64,000 nucleotides of DNA from WS-7 sp036505295 (GCA_036505295.1 DASXTQ010000084.1:1-64000); one strand, 5' to 3'; positions 28,382 through 36,720 are shown, counted from the first letter of the stretch. Notes: generated by a model from the sequence alone, not told the origin. Numbers and translations: made by a program.

Positions 28382-29572
28382 GTGCGATGGATCGGTCTGA
28401 TGCTCGGGCTCGGGTTTTGCCTGGGGCTGGTTGAGCCGGTGGAATGCGCCTCGGTTGGCCCGGTGAATTTCCAGGGCAACCTGGACCTCGTCGGTTTGAG
28501 CCGAACCGAGCAGGAGGGCATCAACACCCTGAACTTCGGCGAGAACCCGTTCCACACGGCCCGGATCCGTCTCTTTGCCGACGCCCCCATTCAGGATCAC
28601 GTCCACGCCTTCACGGAGTTCCTCTACGACGACGAAACCATGATGGCGCGGCTCTTCGGGGGCTTCGTCCGGCTTTCGGATCCGAAAGGGCGCGACATCC
28701 ATCTTGAGGTCGGAAAGATTCCGCTCCACTTGGGAGCCTATCCAAACCGCTCGTACGCGCCCCAAAACAACCTGATCGGCGCTCCGCTCATGTACCAATA
28801 CCATACCGATCTCCGCACCGATCAGGCCGCCGTTCGCGGCGAGGATATCGTGGCGAACCGGGGGCAAGGCTACCGTTCGAATTACATGACAGCGGGGCTC
28901 ACGGGCGTAGGGGGCTCCGGGGGGGAGGCGGTTCCCGTCCTATACGAGAACTGCTGGGACTTCGGGATGGTCTTGATCGGAACGGCCGCGCCGATCGAGT
29001 TTGCGCTCGGCGTGACGAACGGGAGCGCGGCGCAGCCGGTCATGGGAGACACGAACAACGGGAAGCAGATTCTCGCGCGGCTCGGATTCGTCCCCGCCCC
29101 GTGGATTCGGGCCGGCGTTTCCGGATCGCGCGCCCCCTATCTCTACCAGGATCTGAATGAAGATCTGCCGCCGGGGAAGACGGTGGATCAATTCATGCAG
29201 AAGCTCGCGGCCGCCGACCTGGAGCTTTCCTATGGTCACGGCGTCCTTTACTCGGAGTTCCTCTTCAGCCGATTCGAGTCGCCGTTCATCGGCAACCTGG
29301 ACCTCCGCTCCTGGTACGTGGAAGGCAAGTGGACCCTCCTGCCCGGCTGGTACATTGCCGGGCGATTCGACCGCATGATCTTCGCCGACGTGGCGCTCTC
29401 CGGAGGCGGTGTCGCGGCCTGGGACGCGGATCTTTGGAAACGCGAGATCGGGATCGGGTTCAAGCCGTCGAAGCGCCTGGTCGCGAAGCTTGTGCATCAG
29501 CAGTCCCAGGTCAACGTGACGCCTCCGCTCGTGCGCGCGTTCGCCGCGGCCCAGCTCTCGGTGGGGTTCTGA
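28382..29572 (+). CDS. predicted outer-membrane beta-barrel (porin-like) protein
   Basis: 396 aa. It has a signal peptide (MRWIGLMLGLGFCLGLVEPVECA), many alternating amphipathic strands and a C-terminal aromatic strand ending in SVGF, the Omp85 recognition pattern. GTG start with AAGGAGG 8 nt upstream. No family is recognised beyond a porin-like layout. It overlaps the next gene by TGATG and is the first gene of a three-gene operon with a cupredoxin and a histidine kinase. Confidence 0.75.
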   Translation: MRWIGLMLGLGFCLGLVEPVECASVGPVNFQGNLDLVGLSRTEQEGINTLNFGENPFHTARIRLFADAPIQDHVHAFTEFLYDDETMMARLFGGFVRLSDPKGRDIHLEVGKIPLHLGAYPNRSYAPQNNLIGAPLMYQYHTDLRTDQAAVRGEDIVANRGQGYRSNYMTAGLTGVGGSGGEAVPVLYENCWDFGMVLIGTAAPIEFALGVTNGSAAQPVMGDTNNGKQILARLGFVPAPWIRAGVSGSRAPYLYQDLNEDLPPGKTVDQFMQKLAAADLELSYGHGVLYSEFLFSRFESPFIGNLDLRSWYVEGKWTLLPGWYIAGRFDRMIFADVALSGGGVAAWDADLWKREIGIGFKPSKRLVAKLVHQQSQVNVTPPLVRAFAAAQLSVGF

Positions 29573-30243
29573 TGCGCGCCGCACCCGCGACCGCCGCGGT
29601 GCTTCTCGTAGCGCTCCTCCGCGCGGCCGGCGCTTCGGCCGGCGCGATCACGGGAGAGGTTCTGGTCTCGCCCGCCGACCTCGCCATCCGCGATACGTCG
29701 AAGCCCAATCCGTACGTCGGTCAGCTCAGTGCTACCGCGCAGACGGTGGTCGCGGCTACGGTCGACACCGCCTACGGCGCGGCGTGGGTCGCCGATCCCG
29801 TACCCGATCCGGGCCCTCCGCCTCCCCCCGCCAGGATGGACCAGCTGGGCCAGCGGTTCGTCCCGCGCATTCTCGTCGTTCAGGCGGGGCAAACCGTCGA
29901 GTTCCACAACAGCGATAATGTCTTTCACAACATTTTCTCCTACTCGCCCCCGAAGCACTTCGACCTGGGGCGCTACCCGAAAGGGAAGTCCCGGAGCGTG
30001 ACGTTCGTGAAGCCTGGAGCAGTCCAGGTCTACTGCGACATCCACTCCGACATGCGCGCCGACATCATCGTCGCGCCGACACGCCATTTCGCCTTGATCG
30101 GGCGGAGCGGCCGGTTCCGCATCGAGAACGTGCCCGCCGGGACCCACACGGTCAAGGTGTGGCTGCCCAGCTCAGGCGAACGCATGGCCACGGTCGACGT
30201 GCCCGCAAAGGGCGCCGCCTCGCTCCCGCCTCTCGAACCGTGA
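29572..30243 (+). CDS. secreted cupredoxin-domain protein (methylamine-utilization-like)
   Basis: 223 aa with a signal peptide (AAVLLVALLRAAGASAGA). The core is a type I copper fold: VEFHNSDNVFHNIFS supplies the first His, and VYCDIHSDM supplies Cys, His and Met ligands. It is followed by a short beta-sandwich tail (GRFRIENVPAGTHTVKVWLP) of the carboxypeptidase-regulatory type. Such proteins are often annotated as methylamine utilization proteins, but no methylamine genes are nearby. It overlaps both neighbours (TGATG upstream, GTGA downstream), so electron transfer or copper binding is probably tied to the kinase. This link is inference. Confidence 0.85.
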   Translation: MRAAPATAAVLLVALLRAAGASAGAITGEVLVSPADLAIRDTSKPNPYVGQLSATAQTVVAATVDTAYGAAWVADPVPDPGPPPPPARMDQLGQRFVPRILVVQAGQTVEFHNSDNVFHNIFSYSPPKHFDLGRYPKGKSRSVTFVKPGAVQVYCDIHSDMRADIIVAPTRHFALIGRSGRFRIENVPAGTHTVKVWLPSSGERMATVDVPAKGAASLPPLEP

Positions 30244-32159
30244 AGCCGTTTCGGCTTCCCAGATTCCGGTTCTCGCTCGCGGCGAAGATCGCAACGACCA
30301 CGTCGATCCCCATTCTGGCGATCCTGGTGGCCGCGCTCCTCGCCGTGAATTTCCGGGTCGCCGCCCAGGAGAACAGGACGGTCACCGCCGACCTCGCCCG
30401 CGCGGCCCTCTCCTTCGAAAAGCAGATGCTGCATCAAGGGGAGGAACTGAAGCGCATCGGGATCATCGTCGCGCGCGATCCGAAGTTCTTCGCGATGCTC
30501 ACGCTTCCCCGAGTGGATCGCGGCACCGAGTATTTCCATGCGACGCTCGCAGGCGTCGTCGGCGATTTCCAGCGCGATACAGAGGCACAGGTCTTTGACG
30601 TTACGGACGAGCACGGGGTGGTTCTCGTCCGCGGGGGACGGCCCGACGAGCACGGGATCGACATCTCCGGCTCGAAGCTCATCCGGGAAGCGCTCGCGGG
30701 TCGTCCGGCCAGCGGATACATGGTGGAGGGACGGAAAGCCTACCGCGTCGCGGTCGTTCCGATTCTGGTCGGCGGCGCTCTCGTCGGCACCCTGACGCTC
30801 GGAAAGAGCGTGGACTCCGCGCTCGCGCAGGCTCTCAAGGAAACGACACGGAGCGATGTCGTGTTTGCCGTGGACGGCGAAATCGCCTTGAGCACCCTTC
30901 CCGAGTCCGCGCTCCGGAGCATGCTGCAAACGGAGATTCGCGAGTGGCGGGACGCCGACTCCCGCCGCCAGGCCGCCGCGGGACGACCGGGGCAGATGCT
31001 CGAGGTGCTGCCGGTCCAGGGGGAGCGCTTTCTCGCGCTTCGAGGCGACGTGACGGGTCCGGAAGTGGGAGGCCACCTCGGGTACGTGCTTCTGCGCTCC
31101 CTCGACCAGGAGACGGTAATTCTGAAAAGGATCGGAGTGGACCTCTCCGTCGCGGGGGCCACGGCCGCGCTCCTGGCGCTCTTGCTCGGTCTCGGGGTCG
31201 CGGCCGGAATCACGCGGCCGATCCGGCGCCTCGTGGAAGCGGCCAATGAGATGCGGGTCGGCAACTACGACTTCCCGCTGAACGTCCGCTCACGGGATGA
31301 GATGGGGAGGCTCGCCGAGGATTTCGAAGCCATGCGCGATACCCAGCGGCACGAGATCGAGCGGCTCGGCGAGATCGACCGGATGAAATCAGATTTCATC
31401 GCCGTCGCCTCGCACGAGATCATCACCCCCGTCACGATGATCCGCGCGTACGCGGACATGCTCGGCGAAGGGGCGCTCGGGGAAGTCACCTCGCCCCAGC
31501 GTGAGGGGCTCTCCGCGATACGCCGGGGAACGGATACGCTGACTCGCTTGGCGCGGGACCTGACCAACATGTCCTTGATCGAGCGCAACCAGCTCCCCGC
31601 GCATTTCGCCTCCTGCGACATCGGCGAGGTCCTCGAAGAGGTCGCGGTGCAAGTCGCCCCCTTTGTGACGCAACGAGATCAGCAGCTCTCGATCGGCGTG
31701 GAGCCTGGGCTCGTCCATCCCCGCATTGATCGTGACTACCTGAGCAAGGCGATCCTGAACATCGCCATGAACGCCGTGCGCTTTACACCGGACGGGGGCT
31801 CGATCGGGCTTGGGGCGCAGAGGGTCGGAAACGCCGTTGAGGTCGAGGTGAGCGACACGGGGATCGGCATCGCCGAAGAGGACCAGGAGCGGATTTTCTC
31901 GAAGCTCGTCGAGCTCAAGGACGTCAACCTCCACTCCTCGGGGACGGCGGAGTTCAATTCCTCGGGTCTCGGCCTCGGCCTCTCGATCGCCCGCGGCATC
32001 GTGGAGGCGCACGGGGGGATGATCCAAGTGGAAAGCCGCGTCGGTGAGGGGAGCATCTTTCTGATTCGGCTCCCCTTCCCCAGCCCAGAGGTCTATCAGG
32101 AAGAGACAACCGCTTCGGACATTCGCCGTAAAGTCAACGCGACACATATAATCGACTGA
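30240..32159 (+). CDS. transmembrane sensor histidine kinase with Cache-like sensor and HAMP
   Basis: 639 aa from the GTG at 30240, which overlaps the cupredoxin stop. TM1 (about residues 17-40) and TM2 (about 300-325) flank a periplasmic domain of about 260 aa. Its end (VVPILVGGALVGTLTLGKSVD) looks Cache-like. HAMP follows (GITRPIRRLVEAANEMRVGNYDFPL), then the dimerisation H-box SHEIITPV (usual ELRTP replaced by EIITP), N-box NIAMNAVRFTPDGG, and G boxes DTGIGI and GLGLGLSIARG. No response regulator gene is adjacent, so it is an orphan in this window. It probably senses an envelope or redox signal. Directly downstream is the sigma-54-type micropeptide locus. Confidence 0.92.
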   Translation: MKPFRLPRFRFSLAAKIATTTSIPILAILVAALLAVNFRVAAQENRTVTADLARAALSFEKQMLHQGEELKRIGIIVARDPKFFAMLTLPRVDRGTEYFHATLAGVVGDFQRDTEAQVFDVTDEHGVVLVRGGRPDEHGIDISGSKLIREALAGRPASGYMVEGRKAYRVAVVPILVGGALVGTLTLGKSVDSALAQALKETTRSDVVFAVDGEIALSTLPESALRSMLQTEIREWRDADSRRQAAAGRPGQMLEVLPVQGERFLALRGDVTGPEVGGHLGYVLLRSLDQETVILKRIGVDLSVAGATAALLALLLGLGVAAGITRPIRRLVEAANEMRVGNYDFPLNVRSRDEMGRLAEDFEAMRDTQRHEIERLGEIDRMKSDFIAVASHEIITPVTMIRAYADMLGEGALGEVTSPQREGLSAIRRGTDTLTRLARDLTNMSLIERNQLPAHFASCDIGEVLEEVAVQVAPFVTQRDQQLSIGVEPGLVHPRIDRDYLSKAILNIAMNAVRFTPDGGSIGLGAQRVGNAVEVEVSDTGIGIAEEDQERIFSKLVELKDVNLHSSGTAEFNSSGLGLGLSIARGIVEAHGGMIQVESRVGEGSIFLIRLPFPSPEVYQEETTASDIRRKVNATHIID

Positions 32160-32197
32160 TTCTAAATCAATTACGCCTCAATCTACGCTGCAGTCAC

Positions 32198-32224
32198 AAA
32201 CAAGTCAGTTTTTGTTGACTGTTT
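32198..32224. repeat. inverted repeat, candidate upstream activator site 1
   Basis: AAACAAGTCA (32198-32207) pairs with TGACTGTTT (32216-32224): AGTCA/TGACT is perfect, with AAAC/GTTT continuing after a one-base bulge. It is centred about 135 nt upstream of the predicted sigma-54 start point, a normal place for an enhancer-binding protein site. Confidence 0.45.
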
Positions 32225-32273
32225 ACCCGCCTCGCTCGTGCCTCGGAGTCGCATTTTGCCACACCATCAATCC

Positions 32274-32296
32274 TCTGTAAGACAAACGCTTACAGA
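32274..32296. repeat. inverted repeat, candidate upstream activator site 2
   Basis: TCTGTAAG and CTTACAGA are perfect 8-nt arms separated by 7 nt. It is centred about 60 nt upstream of the predicted micropeptide transcription start. The form is that of a dimeric regulator site. Confidence 0.6.
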
Positions 32297-32320
32297 CTAT
32301 CGGTGCAACGGAATTGCAAA

Positions 32321-32336
32321 TGGCACGGCGGCTGCT
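32321..32336 (+). promoter_or_regulatory. predicted sigma-54 (-24/-12) promoter of the micropeptide locus
   Basis: TGGCAC, five bases, CTGCT matches the TGGCAC-N5-TTGCW consensus at all but one informative base, with the GG and GC dinucleotides at the correct 12-nt register. The start would be near 32347, giving a 54-nt leader. A sigma-70 alternative overlaps it (TTGCAA at 32314-32319, 16 nt, TATTAC at 32336-32341, extended -10 TGC). The alternative is weaker but not excluded. Confidence 0.6.
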
Positions 32337-32400
32337 ATTACCTTCCGACGTCACCAGTTCCGAAGGTGAGCAGTGAACCCCAAATCAGATGAGGTGTGTG

Positions 32401-32475
32401 ATGGAAGCTCTTCTCGCGATTCTCGTGATCCTGTCGTTCGCTGGTACCGGCCCTGACGGCAAGGCCGGCTGGTAG
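32401..32475 (+). CDS. hydrophobic micropeptide 1 (24 aa, PDGKAGW C-terminus)
   Basis: ATG to TAG, 24 residues. The protein starts MEALLAILVILSF, a single hydrophobic helix, and ends GTGPDGKAGW. GAGGTG lies 5 nt upstream of the ATG. It is the first of two tandem paralogues. The last seven residues are identical to those of the second copy, and the DNA over DGKAGW is 19/20 identical, while the N-terminal helix has diverged. That is the pattern expected when the C-terminus is the functional part. I do not recognise the family; a membrane micropeptide or a pheromone precursor are possible readings. Confidence 0.75.
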   Translation: MEALLAILVILSFAGTGPDGKAGW

Positions 32476-32546
32476 GAAGCAGCTGTACCAAGGAAACCCC
32501 CGATCCACCGGTTCAACGAAGCAACCTGAAGGGAGGTGAGAACCAA

Positions 32547-32618
32547 ATGGAGCTGATTCTCCTGCTAATCGTCGCCTACAGCACGATAGTTCCTCCGGAC
32601 GGAAAGGCCGGCTGGTAA
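32547..32618 (+). CDS. hydrophobic micropeptide 2 (23 aa, PDGKAGW C-terminus)
   Basis: ATG to TAA, 23 residues, starting MELILLLIVAYSTIV and ending PPDGKAGW. A strong GGGAGGTGAG Shine-Dalgarno lies 6 nt upstream. The layout copies micropeptide 1: an acidic residue at position 2, a 12-14 residue hydrophobic helix, then a hydrophilic C-terminal tail with the identical heptapeptide PDGKAGW. It lies 71 nt after the first copy and 63 nt before a strong terminator, so both are on one short transcript. Confidence 0.75.
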   Translation: MELILLLIVAYSTIVPPDGKAGW

Positions 32619-32680
32619 GAGCGGCGTAGTTCTCGGCTTCGCGGGGAGGGCGAACCCCTGCGAGCCGGAGTAAGGCGGAT

Positions 32681-32723
32681 CGATGGGCCATCAGTTGGCT
32701 TCCCCTGATGGCCCTTCGATTTT
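32681..32723 (+). terminator. Rho-independent terminator of the micropeptide transcript
   Basis: A perfect 10-bp stem (GGGCCATCAG 32685-32694 / CTGATGGCCC 32705-32714) is extended by CGA/TCG after one mismatch. It has a 10-nt loop and is followed by ATTTT. It cleanly separates the micropeptide unit from lon. Confidence 0.85.
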
Positions 32724-32834
32724 GGGGGGCATGGGGGCGGGGGGCGACTGGCCATCGGCAGGGAAGCTGTGATACCGTGGCCTTCGTACCCTCGCCCTCG
32801 ACCCTCGTCTTCCCTGGCGGAAAGGATCGCCTTC

Positions 32835-35369
32835 ATGAGCAAGCGACCGATGTCCGAGATCGGCCGGATGCTCGAATGCGACGTGCCCCCGGTCATGCCG
32901 GTGCTCCCGCTCATGAGCACCGTCGTCTTCCCGCTCGGTGTTACCTCGATCCAGATTCGTCTCGAGCAGTCGAAGGCGCTCCTCCGCGATCACGCAGAGC
33001 CCGACGAGCTGGTCGCGCTCGTCTACAGCCCGGCCAAGAGCGAGAAAGATCTTAACCCTGAGCAGCTAAGCAAGATAGGCCTCGCCGCCCGGGTGATCCG
33101 GATCCTGAACATGCCAAACGGCAACGTCCAGGTCACCCTCGAAGGATTGCGGCGCATAGCGGTCGAGGAGATACTCAGCAGAGATCCCTACATCGAGGCC
33201 CGCGTATCCTGTCCGCTCGAGAACGAGGTGGACCCGGAGCGCGCGAAGCTCCTCGCGACCCGGATCCTGCAGCACCTCAAGGCGATCTCCCAGCTCGACC
33301 ACTCCTACCCCGCCGAGATGGACAACATCTTCAGCATGAACCTGGGGGACCCCGGCCTCTTTGCCGACACCGTGGCTTCGATCGTGCGGCTTCCGGTTGA
33401 GGCGAAACAGAAGGCGATCGAGACCTTGAACATCGAGGAACGCCTGGGTTTCGTGGCCGAATCCCTCGAAAGCGAGGTCGCTCGTCTCAGTGTCGCCGAG
33501 GACGTCGTGCGCCGTGCGTCTGCCCAGGTCGACAAGAATCAGAGGGAGTTTTTCCTCCGCCAGCAGCTCGACGAAATCCGCCGTCAGCTCGGCGAAGAAG
33601 ACCCCCAAGAAATGCTCGTCCGGCAGATTCTGGACCGCGCGGATACCTTGGGCCTGCCGCAGCACGTTCGCTCGGTGGTGTACGAGGAGACGAACCGGCT
33701 TCGCTATTTGGCCCCGACCTCGCAGGAGTCCGGGGTGATCCGCAACTACATCGAATGGCTGCTCGCGCTGCCTTGGAACAAGCCGGTGCGCCAGCCGATC
33801 GACTTGGACGAGGTAACGCGTAGGCTCAATGCGGAGCATTTCGGCCTGGACAAGGTGAAGGAGCGGATCCTCGAGTACCTCGCCGTGCTCAAGCTGAAGA
33901 ACGATCTCAAGGGCCCGATCCTCTGCTTCGCGGGCCCGCCCGGCACGGGGAAGACGTCGCTCGGGAGCTCGATCGCGCGCGCCATGGGGCGCGATTTCGT
34001 CCGGATGAGCGTGGGGGGCGTGCGCGACGAGGCGGAGATCCGGGGCCACCGCCGCACGTACATCGGCTCCCGGCCCGGGAAGATCATCCGAAGCTTGCGG
34101 GACGTCCATAGCTCCAACCCCGTGTTCATGATCGACGAGATCGACAAGCTCGGCCACGACTCCCAGGGGGATCCCGCCTCAGCGCTCCTCGAGGTGCTCG
34201 ACCACGAACAGAACGCCAATTTCGTGGATCACTACATCGAGATCCCGTTCGACCTCTCCGAGACGCTCTTCATCACGACGGCGAACGTGCTCGATTTCAT
34301 CCCGGCGCCGTTGCTCGATCGGATGGAAGTGATCCAGATCCCCGGGTATATGGACGCGGAGAAGATCGAGATCGCCAAGCGTCACCTGATTCCGCGGGCG
34401 GCCCGCGAGCACGGGCTTCAGGAAGGGGATATCGCGTTCGACGACGCCGCGATCACGAAGATGATCCGCGAGTACTCCCGGGAGGCGGGCGTCCGGCAGC
34501 TCGAGCGCGCGATCGAAACCGTATGCCGCAAGTGCGCGCGTCAGAGGACCACCGGGTACACGGGCCGATGGAGTTTCGGCGAGGCCGACATCGAGAAACT
34601 TCTAGGTCCTCCCTATGTCCTCCCCGAAATGGCCGAGGGACACGCCGAGGTCGGCGTGGCGACCGGGCTCGCGTGGACCACGACCGGCGGGGACCTGCTT
34701 CTCATCGAGGCGCTCAAGATGCGCGGGGCCGGGCGCGTGATCGTGACCGGGCAACTCGGAGACGTGATGAAGGAGTCGGTTCAGGCGGCGCACAGCTATG
34801 TGCGTGCGCGGGCGGAGCTACTCGGCATCGACCCCGAGGTCTTCGATGATTTCGATCTCCACATTCACTTTCCCGAGGGCGCGGTTCCCAAGGACGGCCC
34901 CTCCGCGGGCATCACGATCGTGATGGCAATCGCCTCGGCGCTCGCCGAGGCGCCGATCCGACACGACGTCGCGATGACGGGGGAAGTGACGCTGCGAGGC
35001 AAGGTGATCGCGGTCGGGGGCCTGAAGGAGAAGATCATGGCGGCCCACCGCGCCGGCATCAAGACGGTGGTATTCCCCTCGGATAATCAGAAGGACGTGG
35101 TCGAAGTCCCGGACTCGGTGCGCGCGAGCATGACCCTCGTTCCGGTGAGCGCCGTCGACGAGGTCTTCCGCTATGCCTTCGTCGGGGTTGCGGAGCGCAT
35201 CGCCGAGCTGGAGGCCCGAAAGGCCGCCGCCGGCCGGCGAAAGGCGGAGGCCAGGAAGCGGAGGGCGAAACGCGGGAACGCGCGCAGGAAAACTCGACGC
35301 CCCGAGCCCCAACCGCGCCAGAAAGCCGCGAGGGAGCGCTCCCCCGGTGTTCCCAAGGGGAGACGCTAG
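32835..35369 (+). CDS. lon: ATP-dependent protease Lon (LonA)
   Basis: 844 aa from the ATG at 32835 (MSKRPMSEIGRM), with AAAGGA 8 nt upstream. The N-terminal LAN substrate-binding domain begins VLPLMSTVVFPLGV. The AAA+ domain has Walker A GPPGTGKTS (about residues 366-374) and Walker B VFMIDEIDK. The protease domain holds the Ser-Lys dyad, S690 in KDGPSAGIT and K733 in GGLKEKIMAAH. After the normal end there is an unusual Lys/Arg-rich extension of about 55 residues (RKAAAGRRKAEARKRRAKRG and on), perhaps for nucleic-acid binding. Confidence 0.96.
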   Translation: MSKRPMSEIGRMLECDVPPVMPVLPLMSTVVFPLGVTSIQIRLEQSKALLRDHAEPDELVALVYSPAKSEKDLNPEQLSKIGLAARVIRILNMPNGNVQVTLEGLRRIAVEEILSRDPYIEARVSCPLENEVDPERAKLLATRILQHLKAISQLDHSYPAEMDNIFSMNLGDPGLFADTVASIVRLPVEAKQKAIETLNIEERLGFVAESLESEVARLSVAEDVVRRASAQVDKNQREFFLRQQLDEIRRQLGEEDPQEMLVRQILDRADTLGLPQHVRSVVYEETNRLRYLAPTSQESGVIRNYIEWLLALPWNKPVRQPIDLDEVTRRLNAEHFGLDKVKERILEYLAVLKLKNDLKGPILCFAGPPGTGKTSLGSSIARAMGRDFVRMSVGGVRDEAEIRGHRRTYIGSRPGKIIRSLRDVHSSNPVFMIDEIDKLGHDSQGDPASALLEVLDHEQNANFVDHYIEIPFDLSETLFITTANVLDFIPAPLLDRMEVIQIPGYMDAEKIEIAKRHLIPRAAREHGLQEGDIAFDDAAITKMIREYSREAGVRQLERAIETVCRKCARQRTTGYTGRWSFGEADIEKLLGPPYVLPEMAEGHAEVGVATGLAWTTTGGDLLLIEALKMRGAGRVIVTGQLGDVMKESVQAAHSYVRARAELLGIDPEVFDDFDLHIHFPEGAVPKDGPSAGITIVMAIASALAEAPIRHDVAMTGEVTLRGKVIAVGGLKEKIMAAHRAGIKTVVFPSDNQKDVVEVPDSVRASMTLVPVSAVDEVFRYAFVGVAERIAELEARKAAAGRRKAEARKRRAKRGNARRKTRRPEPQPRQKAARERSPGVPKGRR

Positions 35370-35399
35370 CGCCCCGCGGCTTCGCCCCCAGCTTTGCCT

Positions 35400-35768
35400 T
35401 CACCGCTTCGATTTTCCCCGCGAATTGAGAATCGAGTCCGCCAGGCTCCACGCCGCCAGGATCAAGATCGGCCATGTGATGTCGAAGAAGAGACGCCGCT
35501 CGAAATACACGTAGGCAAGCGCGAGCAGGATGAGGAGAAACCCGAAGACGCGATAGAGGACCCCCGGGAGGAGTCCTCCCGAACCCAGCAACCGCCCCTC
35601 CCCGGCGGGCACGAGGGCGACGGTTCGCGTGAACCCGACGAAATACATCACCATCCCGGCGAGGATGCCGTGCGAGGTATCAGGCGACCATCGGAGGGGA
35701 AGGACGGCGAACACGCCGCAGCCGATGGCGATCAGGCCGGCGAAGATGGGAATCCAGGAGGGTCGCAT
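35400..35768 (-). CDS. small integral membrane protein of unknown function
   Basis: 122 aa from the ATG at 35768 (MRPSWIPIFAGLIAIGCGVFAVLPLRW), with four predicted hydrophobic helices (about residues 5-22, 35-52, 68-86 and 95-110). The short tail is basic (SRGKSKR). No family is recognised. It lies 4 nt after a lipoprotein gene, in the same direction, and probably shares its transcript. Confidence 0.65.
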   Translation of the reverse strand: MRPSWIPIFAGLIAIGCGVFAVLPLRWSPDTSHGILAGMVMYFVGFTRTVALVPAGEGRLLGSGGLLPGVLYRVFGFLLILLALAYVYFERRLFFDITWPILILAAWSLADSILNSRGKSKR

Positions 35769-35772
35769 GGCG

Positions 35773-36486
35773 CTATCCCTTGAAGGCCTGAATCGCACAG
35801 TAGAGGGCTGCGCCTAGGATGGCCGCGCCGGAGCCGACCGTGACGCAGCCGGGAAAGTTTCCCATCGAGTTGCAGGCGTCATCAACATTTCGGAGAAGCA
35901 TGTCGGCGAGAGGGATGAAACATACGCCGAACCTTGCCCAGTTGAAACGCTCCGGAGCCCGAACCACGATCCCCGCCGGGGAGGGTGTATAGACGGCGCC
36001 CTCTTTGATCCAGAGACTGTTCTGCCCGGAGTTGACCGGCTGAAACCCCGCTTCCAGCAAGCTCGGATCGCGCCGGCGGACGAGCTCGAAGCTCTGCACT
36101 TGAGCCATGGCGTTCACCTCGAGCAGCGCGAAGTAGACGGCGTGGGCGAGATCGTCACGATATTGATATGGAAGGATCGTGATCCGGACGCGGCGTCCGT
36201 CCACCATCGTTCCAAGCGCCCCCACGATGCCGGTTCGCAGAAGTCCAAGCCGTGGGTCCGTGGCTCGGTCCGCGAGCGCGCGTGCCATCAGCGGGCTCTT
36301 CGCCGCGCGCGCCGCTGCTTCACGAATTTCGCCGTCTCCCGTGATCCACCACGCTTCCCCGATATCCGAGAGACTCGGCTGCGGAGCAGGGGCCGGATCG
36401 GTAACGCGATGGGCCCCTTGCTTCGTGCACCCGGAAAGTCCGATGGCGATCGCGGAGACGGCGAGGAAAATCTCGAAACGTTTCAT
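35773..36486 (-). CDS. predicted lipoprotein of unknown function
   Basis: 237 aa from the ATG at 36486 with AGGAGGGG upstream. The signal peptide MKRFEIFLAVSAIAIGLSGC has a lipobox (LSGC). The middle contains ILPYQYRDDLAHAVYFALLEVNAMAQVQSFELVRR. The C-terminus is a Gly/Ala-rich hydrophobic stretch with several cysteines (DDACNSMGNFPGCVTVGSG, then LYCAIQAFKG), which could form disulfides or a second membrane contact. No family recognised. Confidence 0.65.
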   Translation of the reverse strand: MKRFEIFLAVSAIAIGLSGCTKQGAHRVTDPAPAPQPSLSDIGEAWWITGDGEIREAAARAAKSPLMARALADRATDPRLGLLRTGIVGALGTMVDGRRVRITILPYQYRDDLAHAVYFALLEVNAMAQVQSFELVRRRDPSLLEAGFQPVNSGQNSLWIKEGAVYTPSPAGIVVRAPERFNWARFGVCFIPLADMLLRNVDDACNSMGNFPGCVTVGSGAAILGAALYCAIQAFKG

Positions 36487-36720
36487 ATCGGCACCCCTCC
36501 TGGATTCGCGCGGCCAAGGCCGCGCCGTTGGGCGCCGAGGAGCGAGGGCGTCCATCGAACGAGCACGATCCGTTCCAAGGGGTGCATCGCCACACGATTT
36601 CGTCGCGGCGAGCGAACGGAGTGCCCGCGTGGTGCTTGGAACGGCAAGGGCGCGGACGCGCGTGGAAGCCGGCGCGGATCCGGGCGTCGGAGGTCCGACG
36701 GCGTTAGGTCCGGCGGAGGA
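36487..36720. other. gene-free gap of 234 bp
   Basis: This sequence lies between the end of the outer-membrane Ig/barrel gene and the lipoprotein start, both leftward. I see no convincing gene, RNA or terminator in it. It presumably holds the lipoprotein promoter. Confidence 0.4.
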
